The position numbers and the translations under genes are program-made. From NCBI GenBank assembly GCA_947311845.1, contig CAMZMU010000111.1, positions 15,176,077 to 15,240,076 on the forward strand: a DNA stretch of 64,000 nucleotides, in the 5' to 3' direction. This DNA is from Poa pratensis. Taxonomy: Eukaryota; Streptophyta; Magnoliopsida; Poales; Poaceae. Every line of letters starts with the position of its first letter. Positions within the stretch are counted from its first letter, which is position 1. This document shows positions 12,055 to 22,601 of the stretch, piece by piece. The notes beneath the pieces were generated by a model. The model had not been told where the DNA came from. It was given only the letters and a program-made list of their open reading frames with translations, and made no database searches.

Positions 12055-14553
12055 GAAGCGGGCGGCCATGAATACTGGGTGCAATCTGTGTCCTGGATTT
12101 GTTCCACCAGTGGTGGTGTGGCTGGTGGTTGAACAAAAGAATTACATGTTGATGCATAGGCTTTACATGTTTCTCATTTCTGTTCGTTGATCTATGCATC
12201 CACCTTATGTGACCCTTGAGCTTATAAACACTTTGAACTTAAAGAATTAATATAACTATATGCATCAATCTATGTAGAGGCCGGGCTTCCCCTTTTTAGG
12301 GAAAAACTACCAAGTGTATACCTCTAGCTCATAAACTTATACGAAGCATAACAACTACCTTAAAAACTGGAGAACATATCATACGCAGAATTCCTGGTAC
12401 AGCCAGTTTAAAAATCTGATCAAAATCGCCACACAATAGAGATACCATTTTTAGTGAAATTTAGCTCACAAATGACATCAGGAGAGGATCTAGAACTTAG
12501 TGACACGATGGGAGGGTAGGTGTCCGCTGCTGTGGCCGCAGTAGATAGAGTGTAACTTGCAGTTGATGATAATAGATGAAAAAATGACAAAATTGCACAC
12601 AAAATATTGCAAATCCACAATGCTAGTTCTTTAACATAAAAAATTCTTAGAATTTTGTCCAAGCATAATTAACAAATGCCCAATGGGAAATGACTAACAC
12701 ACAACCAGTTGTTTATCAGAATAAGCAGTTCAAACAATCATCTTCCTTCAAGCTGGAAATAAATTAAATAGTCACTTCTGCTCAATTTTTATTCGCACAT
12801 CAGCAACCTGACATCTGATACTTCAACCTCCACCTGAAAAAGATAGGCAACTTAAATAAGTAGTGAAAAACTTGAATAGTCTAATTAATAAACTGTGCAG
12901 TTATACTTGGCAAATTTTTCTCTATATACAAAAACTAATCAATAAAGTACGATCACATGCATGGAAGGACTATGAAAAGTATCTAACATGTGACTACTGA
13001 AAGAGGACGGCATGCAAAACTTTAGAAACACCTAAATGCCTGGTTATTTCCGTTAGGATAGAACAGTACATAACTAATAGAAAGATCAGAACATCCAAAA
13101 AATAGAAAGCTCGGGTGCAACATAACTCAATTTATAATGGTCGCTTGTTATGTAGCATGCCCTTAAAACATGTGAAATAAAAACAAAGATACTGCACAAA
13201 CCTATTACCCTTAAATATTGATATCAGAAATCACTTTCAAGTTTGAAGTCAGGAAGCCTAGTATGAACATTACGAGGCAGAAATCACCCGAATTCTCCTC
13301 TCCTTGTTCCCTTTTTCCAAGACAAAAAATTGACCTAAGAGTTTCGATTTTTCATAAAAAGGTTACATTGTCTAGTGAAGTACTTAGATTCTCTTAATGC
13401 AGGCAGCAGGAAATTACGTTGACCCGGGGTTTTCATTGTCATCTGAAATTCTAAAACTAGCCATGTAGAATTAGAAAAACAAGCTGCTTCGCCAATTTTC
13501 TATGTGAAAATTCTACATGAAGAGTAAATAAGCATGCAGACACATGTAGCTTGATGCTTAGACACATAATGTAAGATCTGTATTATTTAGCTACGTAAAG
13601 GAGCCTTATTTTAATCTATATAATTTTACCAACAATGAGTCTGCAACTAAAACTTCTATTTGTTAATACTCAGAGGAAAATTGTTGCTGACATCCAATTT
13701 AAGGGTGTGTAAAGGTAAGAAATTTATGTTGCTTGAGATATATCAGTTCTTCAACGCCTAGGGCACTTGTATGCAACTGAAGAACAAGTGAAATGGTTCA
13801 AAAAATATCTCTCGGTTCCTCTAGATATGTATTTTCTCATCCACAATGAGCACAAACAATACTTAATACATCTAAGAAAGGCTTGATGAAACCATTTTCA
13901 TTCCTACTAAATATCATCCTACAATGAGGTAGATATTTTGAAATGAATACTGATCTTGATCCTCTAATGGAGAATATTTTAAAATAGTGACATGTATACC
14001 AGGAAATGCATATAAAGGTCTACAATTTGTTTTATAGGTTAGTTAAGCATGAGTCTCACAAGTATTTAGTATTGTTTCGTCTTTACTTTAATGTTCACTA
14101 GTACATAAACAACTAAGTTTCGTACATCACCGATCAATATTTTTTTACCGAGTACACTCCAAGATGGAATGCGCTTGCAAGCACGCATGCAGACACACTG
14201 TCATCAAACAGAAACTTTCAGGGCTTTACTCAATACAGCTAATACAAAACATTTGTGACATAGACCCCGGATTTTTTTAAAAAAAATTCTACCTTTTTTT
14301 ACCCCCAAGGCAACTTTGCATGCCTAGATATTAGTTAATATGAAATATTTCCCATTTAGTTAGAAAAATATATTTAAACCATGTAAGGTAATACCAAAAA
14401 ACCGGCATGGTTTGGTTATTGCATGTATAACCGGGGGGCTATTTTATACAATGGAAAAACAACACTACGTAGATATTAATTAGTACAAAATAATTTACTT
14501 TGTTCACATGCAAATATAAGTTTCCAAGGTTAATCATAAAGATACTTTACATG

Positions 14554-14584
<31 letters not shown>

Positions 14585-15334
14585 CTCTCTCTCTCTCTCT
14601 CTGAAATCAATCTTGGTCATATATACATAAGTACAACATGACTGTACTTGTGTTTGTGCACCTCCTCTCATTTTAAATAAAGTCTAAAAACTATTTTTTA
14701 GATTGTCTAAAATCTATTCTATCAATAAGATATAATGCAACAAAAGTGTAGATTTTGTTAAGAGTACCAATTTAGGTGTATTAAGATCATTTTAATTGTT
14801 AGCACCGGCAACAAAATTGCACAAGGCTGGGTGTGCGTACTATGGAACCCCATTTTGAAGATGCCAATAGATGCACAACTACAGAGTACTAGTAGCATGT
14901 AAGATCTATTCTCTAGGACAGTTGAGCTACTTGCTAAGATCTAGAACATAGGTCAGGCACATTGGATTTGTAGTATCAGATCAATATAGATAGATATTAC
15001 ATGCGGTGAGTATAAACTATTTTTAAAAGCAGGTAGGGAGAACTGTTTTATAGCCAGTAAGAAGAATATATATGTATGACGTGTCTTGGAAATATGCTGA
15101 AAAGTGAACAAACTTATCATTGCAATTATATGAAAAGTAAATAGTTAACTCTCATTTCTTAAAGATGAGTAACTTAACTTACTCGATCATGGGAAGTAAA
15201 ACAAGTGTTACGGCACTGCAATTTCAATCTTCCATTGTAGCTTACTAGACAAGAGCAAAATCAACACTAATTATATCCTAGTTAAATAATTTGTTATCTG
15301 TGTCTTTAAATAAAAAATCAGTTATGCATGCAAC
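12055..15334. other. 3.3 kb AT-rich non-coding stretch
   Basis: No supported gene is seen on either strand. Near 12420-12660 a minus-strand frame has a hydrophobic segment, but no splice context or family similarity backs it. A CT microsatellite occupies 14552-14602, interrupted once by GTAT. Confidence 0.4.
14552..14602. repeat. (CT)n microsatellite
   Basis: About 50 bases of CT dinucleotides are interrupted by a single GTAT. Confidence 0.95.
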
Positions 15335-15824
15335 TGAAACAATATAAACTAATTCCAGGCAGAAAGACATGTTATGTATTCTTTTTCGTTTGTATATAGT
15401 TTAAATACCTCTGATCAATCGATGGGCTCGAGGGACTTTAGAGACAGCTTAGCCTTGTCGGCTTTCCCGCTGCCAGTAGGCTCTATGGAGGGATCTGCCT
15501 GTGCTGAAGCTTCAGGCTCTGGTGCAGGTGCATTTGCGAAAGCTTCAATCTCATCAGCCTCGCTTTGGCGGATCATCACCATGGTATTTGACCGAGGGAG
15601 GCCCTGATCTGGAAAAGCCAAGTTGATAAAGTTCAAACTATATACCAATTCATATAGGTATGTGAGAAATTCTATCGTGCATATTCAAAATAGCTAGCAT
15701 AATGAACATGTATGCCGTTTTCTTGTACAGAAATAATGTTTACTCTATTTGTGACATCATTGGCACTCTTGCTGATGTTGTTCCTTTGTTTTCTTTTTTC
15801 AGATCGACACGGTTTTTCGTCAAG

Positions 15825-16688
15825 GAGTGAAACGCACCGGAGGTCATCAAGTTGCACAAAAATGAAGGATTGGTCACTAACTTGAAAAGCTCAAAACGGG
15901 GTCACGAAGTTGTGGCTTAGCGTCTTTTGGTCATTCCGTACTGACATTAACTTGGAAATTCAATATCTAGAGATTTACAAATCCAAATAAATCAAATCCA
16001 AATGTTCTGGAAAGCTTATGAAATTGTTTAACCAACCCAAGTGGTTTCATTTCATTTAGATAAATAATAAAAATGCATTATTAAAAATACCACAGAAGGT
16101 TTAAAATATAAACTTGTTTTTTTCTGATACTCTGTTAAGCCAAATAATTCCAAACCAATTTTGTTAGCTTGGTACTGTGATCTATTAGCTTCCCTAATTT
16201 TGGTAGAATTAATTATGCAATGATAATTGTTTAGCATAAAGTGGAAGTTAGAACACCCTTCTGGACTAAAACAATTATAGATGTTTATTGGTTAACCCAA
16301 ATGAATTAGGACCAATTTTGTTAGATCACATTTGGTCATGGTTAGTCACCCTAAAAGGATTTAATTTTTGGATCGACAGAACTTGATTTGTAGCTAAAAC
16401 TTGATTATTAAGCTACTGGATTAAAACAATTATGCAGGGAGTTTGGTAACTCCAATTAATCCAAATCAAATTGTGTTGTCTTCTACACATCGGTAGCTAT
16501 CTGTAGAATTTTAGTTTGTATTTTTGTGACAAACAGAACTTGAGATATGCAATTAAACATAAATAAATAATGGTTGAATGACCAAAAGACGCTAAGCCAC
16601 AACTTCGTGACCCCGTTTTGAGCTTTTTCAAGTTGGTGACCAATCCTTCATTTTCGTGCAACTTGATGACCTCCGGTGCGTTTCACTC
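15825..16688. mobile_element. Mutator-like MITE with about 110-bp inverted repeats
   Basis: The left arm starts GAGTGAAACGCACCGGAGG and is mirrored at the right end (CCTCCGGTGCGTTTCACTC), with similarity running about 110 bases. The element is flanked by a perfect 9-bp duplication TTCGTCAAG (15816-15824 and 16689-16697), the size typical of Mutator-like elements. The interior is AT-rich without a transposase. It lies in the intron between exons 2 and 3 of the duplicated gene, and copy 1 (near 6655) lacks it. Confidence 0.9.
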
Positions 16689-17368
16689 TTCGTCAAGCAT
16701 ATGTTTGTTGGTTTCAAAAAAATTATTCGATCTATAAGAGAACGGATACTAAACTGGTTTCTCTTACGTAATAAGGAAGATGCCTTAACCTAGTGTAACA
16801 CACCTCTGGTACAAGTGCAACAGATCTAGGGCAGTGAAGCGCTCGAGCACCTATCTACACCAGATCTTGGAGAAATGGGCAACTAGACTCTAGAACTAAA
16901 ACCAGCGAACATAATGAAATGGAAGCCACCATAAAATCGGCAGTACAAGCAAATTTAGAAGAGCTCAGATTAAATTGTTCTCGACGATAAAGATAAGCGG
17001 TACATCACATGGCATACATAATACTGTTTTTGAGACGAATTTAACATACATTATTGTTCTTTAGATGAGTAGTTTTGCAGGTTTTGAGAGGCTTATATAC
17101 CAGCTATATTATTCTCAGGGGTGAGGGCGACCAAGTTATTCATGCTTGTGGATGAGGACTCCCTTCTCATAGACAGGGTTGCAAGATCAGTACAGATTGT
17201 TTCTCTTGCTTTCTCTTCCAATAGCAGCTTTCTCTGGTGCACAGAAAAAACACTTGTTAGAGATGTACCTTAGTCACTTATGAGTTATCAACGAATCAGA
17301 AACATGTATACCTTCTGCTTCGTTGGAAGCCTGAGGCGGCAGCCGCGGCCGCGGCCGCGCGTGGACCT

Positions 17369-18232
17369 CAGGGCGGAGCCAGGATTTAGACATAGGGGGG
17401 GGCGAGACATCGGTGATCGCAAGTGAAATATTGTATATCTAGATTTTAAGCCCAAATAAAATGGCATTTTCATATCTTCGATAAAAGCATTGCATGAACA
17501 TAAATTATCTCAATCTCCAATCACATAGTTAAGAATACCACGACAAAAAAAACTACCATTTAAGATTTCAAGTATAGATCTACTACTACGACCGCCAACA
17601 ACTGGATCGGAAATTTTAGCGCCATGCCAGATTAGATCTTTAAACAACTGGCTTGAAAAAACAATCTAGTATATTCATCTTTATAGGGTTTAGTATATCC
17701 ATTATCTTCGTTTGTACAGGAAAAATAGAACAAAAGGGAACTTATCAGATTAGCAGCACGTACATGCTTGTATTGTGTACCTGACAGATGATTCGATGGT
17801 GATTCACGAGACCATGATGCGAACGTACAGGGGCAACGGCGCTCAGCGGCGGCGCCATATTCGCGGCTACTCGGAACTCGGCTGCCCGTACAAGCCATCC
17901 AGGTTCGGCAGTTTCCGAGAGGGAGCAGCGAGATCGACCGTGAATTCCTGGTTCGTGAAACGGCGAGAGGAGAGACCGAGAGAGGAGACAGCCGAACGAT
18001 CTGATGCCTACTAAGTCAGCTAAATGGGCTGTTGAATGCTGGGCTTCGGTGCGTACATATTCCTGCTACTAGCTTTGTACAGTTGGGCCTAAGTAAATAA
18101 GTAAATACGTAATTATCAGTTGTTATTAGCATGTATACCAGGTTACATACGGCCACTAACTATTGGGGGGACGAACCATTGGGGGGGGGGGGGGTCAGAC
18201 CCCTGCTAGCCCCCCCCCTGTCTCCGCCCCTG
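17369..18232. mobile_element. hAT-type element inside the Gly-rich exon
   Basis: The ends are CAGGGCGGAGCCAGGAT and, on the other strand, CAGGGGCGGAGACAGGG. The flanks carry a perfect 8-bp duplication GTGGACCT (17361-17368 and 18233-18240), diagnostic of hAT insertion. Long G tracts lie near the right end (18181-18194). No intact transposase is visible in 864 bp, so it is non-autonomous. It splits a continuous frame of the host exon. Confidence 0.9.
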
Positions 18233-18240
18233 GTGGACCT

Positions 18241-18625
18241 GCCACCACGACTGAATCTGATCTCGCCTCCGGACCTGCCACCACGGCCTGGCATGCTCTC
18301 GCCTCCAGACCTGCCACCACGGCCTGGCATGATGCCTCCAGACCTTCCACCGCGGCCAGATATGGTGTCGCCTCCAGACCTGCCACCACGGCCTGGCATG
18401 CTGCCGCCTCCAGACCTTCCACCGCCGCCAGAGACACCTCCAAACCTGCCACCACGGCCTGGCATGCTGTCGCCTCCAGACCTTCCACCGCGGCCAGATA
18501 TGGTGTCGCCTACAGACCTGCCACCACGGCCTGGCATGCTGTCTCCTCCAGACCTTCCACCGCTGCCGGATATGGTGTCGCCTCCGGACCTGCCACCACG
18601 GCCGGATCTACCGCCCGCCCGGCGC
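18241..18625 (-). repeat. Coding minisatellite of about 36-bp units
   Basis: Units such as CCTCCAGACCTGCCACCACG followed by GCCTGGCATGCT repeat about ten times. On the minus strand they encode Gly/Arg/Ser repeats with the core GGRSGGDSMPGR. Variant units alternate SMPGRG and TISGRG, which gives a higher-order pattern. The array is part of exon 1 of the duplicated gene. Confidence 0.8.
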
Positions 18626-19570
18626 CCGCGAAGGGATCTGCTGGCGCTGATGTTTGGGGCTTCCAGAGCTAAAACGACCACGTTGGGAGGCACCCTAGGT
18701 GGCCAGGAGCCGCTTTGCTCCATGTTCTTCGCTGGGGATGAAGTCTCCGGCTCCTTTCTCTTATGCATGGCAAGAGAAACTAGTTTCCTCTCAAGAAAAA
18801 TGGTTGATCTGGACATCTGGTGCAAGGAGGAGACGCTTATATATATGCTGGATGGTGCACAGCTGTTGTTGAGCTGAATGGGGTGGCTTTGCTGTAGCAC
18901 CAACGGGATGCGCGACTCGGGACTGCTTCTACAACATGTTTCTTTCTTCTTTTGGTCAAGTTGCATCTTGCCCTTGGTTCACTCCTAAGATTAGAAATTT
19001 AGATGGGTGAATTACTGGATGGGTTGGCACATAATAAATGCGGTAAAATACAAATCTCAAATTAGGAAACCTCGTGGTGGAAATCTTTGCACATTTAGCT
19101 AGATCTTGCTATTTATGTTTGACTGTATAAACGTTTTGGTTTCTTTCTTTTTATGGAGAAGAATTAATAATCAGAAGAATATCTGGCTATGGTTCTCGCT
19201 AGATCTAGACATATACTCTACATTAATATAGGGAGCACTTAATGAAAAAAAATCTCCCTACTACCAAATGATATTTCACCCCACAAACTAATTGCCTTAT
19301 CATCGAAGGGTAAAACTGTATTTTCTTAAGTTTTTGAGTGACCTCAATTTTTTAACCTACTTGTGATTTTGCAGAATTTACTCCATCTAACTTTTTTGTT
19401 GCCTCATTTACCCCTAAATGCGGTCGTTACATTGTCCCTGGACTGATCCCATTCAAGATTAATCCTACAACGGTTGCCCATACAAATATCCATCCAAAGT
19501 GTAGTTAACACTTGCAAATTCGTTACTAATGAAAGGGGAATTTTTGGGCCATACGTGTCCATCACAGGAG

Positions 19571-20460
19571 TCGGGGGGGAGGGCGGGTGTAATCTTTTAG
19601 ACATATCTAATCTTGCACTCTACGTGTAATGTAGCACTAAAAGTTTATCTAAATATATCCGTTGTAGCGACAATTAATATGAATTGGATAGAGTATTAAG
19701 AATGTCGTGATTGTTCACCCTAAGTTAGGATCGAACCCTCCATAAACTCATAGTCGCATTATGTTCTATCGTCCTTGTTAGTAAATAAAGCGGACTTTAA
19801 GTTGTTTTTCATCCTCGAAATGGCTTATTACCTCCAGCCTGATTTAAATGTCGTGCACAGAGTACTACGCCTGTATAAAATCCTTCACAACTGGCGCGCG
19901 ACAATAATTATGGATCGGAGGGGGTATATTCTTTTTTCAAAACAAAAGTGACCAGTGGTACACACTGAAACCCATTTGTAGATTAACCCTGAAAAATAAA
20001 ACAACAATCAGTTTTTTCCCAGACCTGTGGACAACTCATCATGCTTGCGACATCCCGATCGCTGAACGTATCAGGCCAGAACACACCCGCCTGAACCAAA
20101 TTTGCTTATTTTTCTTACCGCAAAATAACCCGCTAAAAGTCTAATTAAAACACCGGTCACAATATACAATAAAGTACACAATTTTAGGTGTATATTTCTA
20201 AGGATTCCTCAGCCGTGTTGCACACAAAATTTATTCACTCTACAAATCATGAATATCACGCGTATATTAAATAACAAAACAAAATCGCCACAAGTCTTCA
20301 GAACGAGTTTTTGCAGCATGTCTACGAAACATGTTGGTGGCATGCACACGGAAACAATTTATTGCCGTACCTAATTCCTCGCGGTTACGAGACCTGCATA
20401 TAACACGGGCCTAAACCCCAATCGTGCAAACCGCTGCACGGAAAGAAGCCACCTCGATTC
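19571..20460. other. Upstream region of the calmodulin-like gene
   Basis: This is AT-rich non-coding sequence. A weak TATA-like CATATAAC at about 20396 lies some 65 bases before the ATG of the next gene. No further gene is seen. Confidence 0.35.
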
Positions 20461-20985
20461 ATGGTCACGGGTCAAGCTGTCTCCGCCGCGTCCTCCATCA
20501 ACAACAGCAGCAGCGGACCGCCGCCGCCTTCGCCGCCGCCGCTTCCTCAGGCTAGCACCACCAAAACGGCAAAGCTCCAGGACGCTGAGCTCGTCCGACT
20601 CTTCGACCGCATCGACGCTGACCACGACGGCCGCATCTCAGCCTCCGAGATTCAGCAGCTGTGCGGGTGCACGGCCACGGAGGCGAAGGAAATGGTTGCC
20701 GCGGTGGATAGCGACGGTGACGGGTTCATTAGCATCGAGGAGTTTGGGGCGCTGATGGAGGACGATGATTCGGACGCGCTGCGCAGCGCCTTCGCCGAGT
20801 ACGACGAGAACGGGGATGGGATGATCACCGCGGAGGAACTGTGCAGAGGCCTGCGCCGGGTGCGCCGCGAGGAGAACCGGACGGTCGAGGAGTGCTCCGA
20901 GATGATCGCCGCCGTTGACAAGGACGGCGACGGCCTCGTCTCCTTCGACGAGTTCAAGGCCATGATGGCGACCAAGCGTCTGTGA
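20461..20985 (+). CDS. Calmodulin-like Ca2+ sensor (CML), four EF hands
   Basis: This intronless gene encodes 174 residues. A Ser/Pro-rich N-terminal tail (residues 8-30, with PPPPSPPPLP) precedes four EF-hand loops. Loop 1 is D52-x-D54-x-D56-G ending E63, loop 2 is D83-x-D85-x-D87-G ending E94, loop 3 is D115-x-N117-x-D119-G ending E126, and loop 4 is D153-x-D155-x-D157-G ending E164. All four keep the acidic ligands and the position-12 Glu, so all should bind calcium. Plant CMLs are cytosolic or nuclear sensors that change shape on Ca2+ binding and regulate targets in stress and development. There is no obvious myristoylation or prenylation motif. The start is the only in-frame ATG before the EF hands, and the downstream TGA is immediate. 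The exact CML number cannot be fixed without a tree. Confidence 0.93.
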   Translation: MVTGQAVSAASSINNSSSGPPPPSPPPLPQASTTKTAKLQDAELVRLFDRIDADHDGRISASEIQQLCGCTATEAKEMVAAVDSDGDGFISIEEFGALMEDDDSDALRSAFAEYDENGDGMITAEELCRGLRRVRREENRTVEECSEMIAAVDKDGDGLVSFDEFKAMMATKRL

Positions 20986-22181
20986 TCAATCCGTTCGTCG
21001 TCCTGTCTAGGCAACTTCTGGATCGTTCGTAGATGCGCGTACGAAGCAACTGCAATTTACCCACAAGTGTAAAGGGTTAGGAATTATAAATTCTAATGAG
21101 ATTAGTTTTGAGGTTTTAGTATATACTTGGAATTGGGATTTTGACGTGATCTTGTAGAAAAATTTGGAAACGATGATACGGTGTTGCGAATTTCTGCAAA
21201 TCTTTTGGATGCGTCTGCATGCAAACTGGTTGGACGTCTCGAGGGTTGTTTATTCATACATGTTGCTTGCAGGAAGTTCTTTCATAACATGATTTGAATT
21301 CAATTTTGATGGCATTTCAAATGATATTGACCGAAAAAAATCGAGTGACGACGTCGCTGTTGTGTCGGTGGCCATTGCGCCAACCCCACTCCCGCCACTA
21401 AAAAAAGGTTGTTTCTCCTCGAGTTTAGATGCTCCCATGGCGTCCCTATCTCCGTTTGAGACATGTTTCGGAGCGTGCTTTCTCTCCTTGGCGCCCATCC
21501 TCTAGTTCTCGTGTTCCCTAAGCAACTTCCTCTCGCTTTTCTACACTGACTCAGGTGGTCAAGGGGCTCTTCTCACCCATGGTTGGTTGTGAGGTCGGAG
21601 AGGTCGCCGAGATCTGATGATAACTGGGGCGACGAGACCCGATTCGATGATTGTCGTGAAGGTGCTATCTCCGTCTACATTGCATATCAGCATGATGGCG
21701 TCAGCGCTACGGTCGGCTTGAGGAAACCCTAAATATGGAGTTTGGATCAAAAGTTGGCAAGGAACGGATGCTATATAGTCCTAGTCATGATGGGCATGAC
21801 GTTTTGATTCATATGAGCAAATGGTTCTATTGGGGAAATAAGAAAATGTAAAAAAATCTTAATAGAAAGTCAAGAGTTCATCGCCACTTTCTATTCTATG
21901 TGTCTACGTAAATTTTCGTGAAAATAATTTTTTTCTTAACTTGTGTGAAAAATACAATGGAACACCGGAATTTGTCTACTAACATCAAGGGTGGAGCTAC
22001 GTGTATGTTAGGGGACACACCCAGCCCAAAAACTTTTGGCCCTATAAATTGCTCACACCTCCTCCCCACACCCAATTTTGGTGCAAACTCTATAATTCTA
22101 AGTTCTAATAACTGCACAACCCATTTGCCCTCGGTCAGCCCAAACCCCGCCGGTGATTAACGAACCTTTGTTTTTACCAGG
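20986..22181. other. 3' flank and spacer, no gene seen
   Basis: The CML 3' untranslated region is followed by AT-rich sequence. Frames here are short and lack family features. Confidence 0.4.
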
Positions 22182-22183
22182 TA

Positions 22184-22307
22184 TTCCCTCCGTTCCAAAT
22201 TAATTGACTTTCATCTATCCAAATATGGATGTATCTAGACATGTTACATAAGTCTAGATACATCCATATGTGCACAATGAAAGTCAATTAATTTGGAACG
22301 GAGGGAG
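22184..22307. mobile_element. Stowaway MITE
   Basis: The ends TTCCCTCCGTTCCAAATTA and, inverted, CTCCCTCCGTTCCAAATTA are flanked by TA on both sides (22182-22183, 22308-22309). The whole element is a near-perfect inverted repeat. It sits about 300 bases upstream of the SET-domain gene. Confidence 0.95.
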
Positions 22308-22601
22308 TAACTTTTTGTGCACACATAATGTGAGATGAACATCCATTTTTTCCTGACATTTTAAAATGCGCTTTTGATAGTAGGAGCATCTGCTGCTACA
22401 AGCCTAGATGGATTTTCGTCGTCACGACTCACGACGTTATATCTTGACCTTGAATTTCCGATCTTGAATCGAACGGCCCAACGGAAAATCTCCAACAAGG
22501 CGAGAAAACACACTCGTGCTTATCGGGAGCTCTCTCCATTTTCTGCCCCTGCGCCTCCAACCTGCTGCGTCCGCGCCTCTACCCACCTCCCTCCGCCCAA
22601 T

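Larger units (their letters stand above)
15415..18966 (-). pseudogene. Gly/Arg-rich repeat protein gene of unknown function, interrupted by a hAT element
   Basis: Minus-strand exons can be joined consistently. Exon 1 runs from 18966 (or an internal ATG at 18816) to 17313, exon 2 is 17245-17111, and exon 3 is 15615-15415. Exon 1 encodes a basic leader (MHKRKEPETSSPAKN region) and then about ten GGRSGGDSMPGR-type repeats of about 12 residues. After the hAT insertion it continues with TRGRGRGCRLRLPTKQK. Exon 2 begins RKLLLEEKARE and is charged and helical. Exon 3 ends KLSLKSLEPID. All junctions have GT donors and AG acceptors and keep phase (0, then 1). Reading across the hAT with one target copy removed also keeps frame. 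I do not recognise the family; RG-rich repeats are often RNA- or chromatin-associated. The hAT inside exon 1 probably disables it. Confidence 0.5.
15335..19570. repeat. Duplicated segment, copy 2 (pairs with 5886-7970)
   Basis: This is the longer, better-preserved copy of the duplication. Relative to copy 1 it contains an extra 1.7-kb block (about 17270-18985) carrying the first exon of the duplicated gene, and a Mutator-like insertion at 15825-16688. The block edges share TTAGA at both ends (17264 and 18983 regions), so copy 1 may have lost it by recombination between short repeats. Confidence 0.7.

Noticed and set aside
12420..12662. Minus-strand frame with a hydrophobic stretch, briefly considered as a MATE-transporter exon
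   Set aside because: The similarity is too weak by eye and there are no convincing splice sites or neighbouring exons.
18131..18877. Plus-strand Pro-rich frame (LPPRPGM repeats)
   Set aside because: It is the antisense of the Gly/Arg-rich exon, and only the minus strand has matching splice sites and downstream exons.
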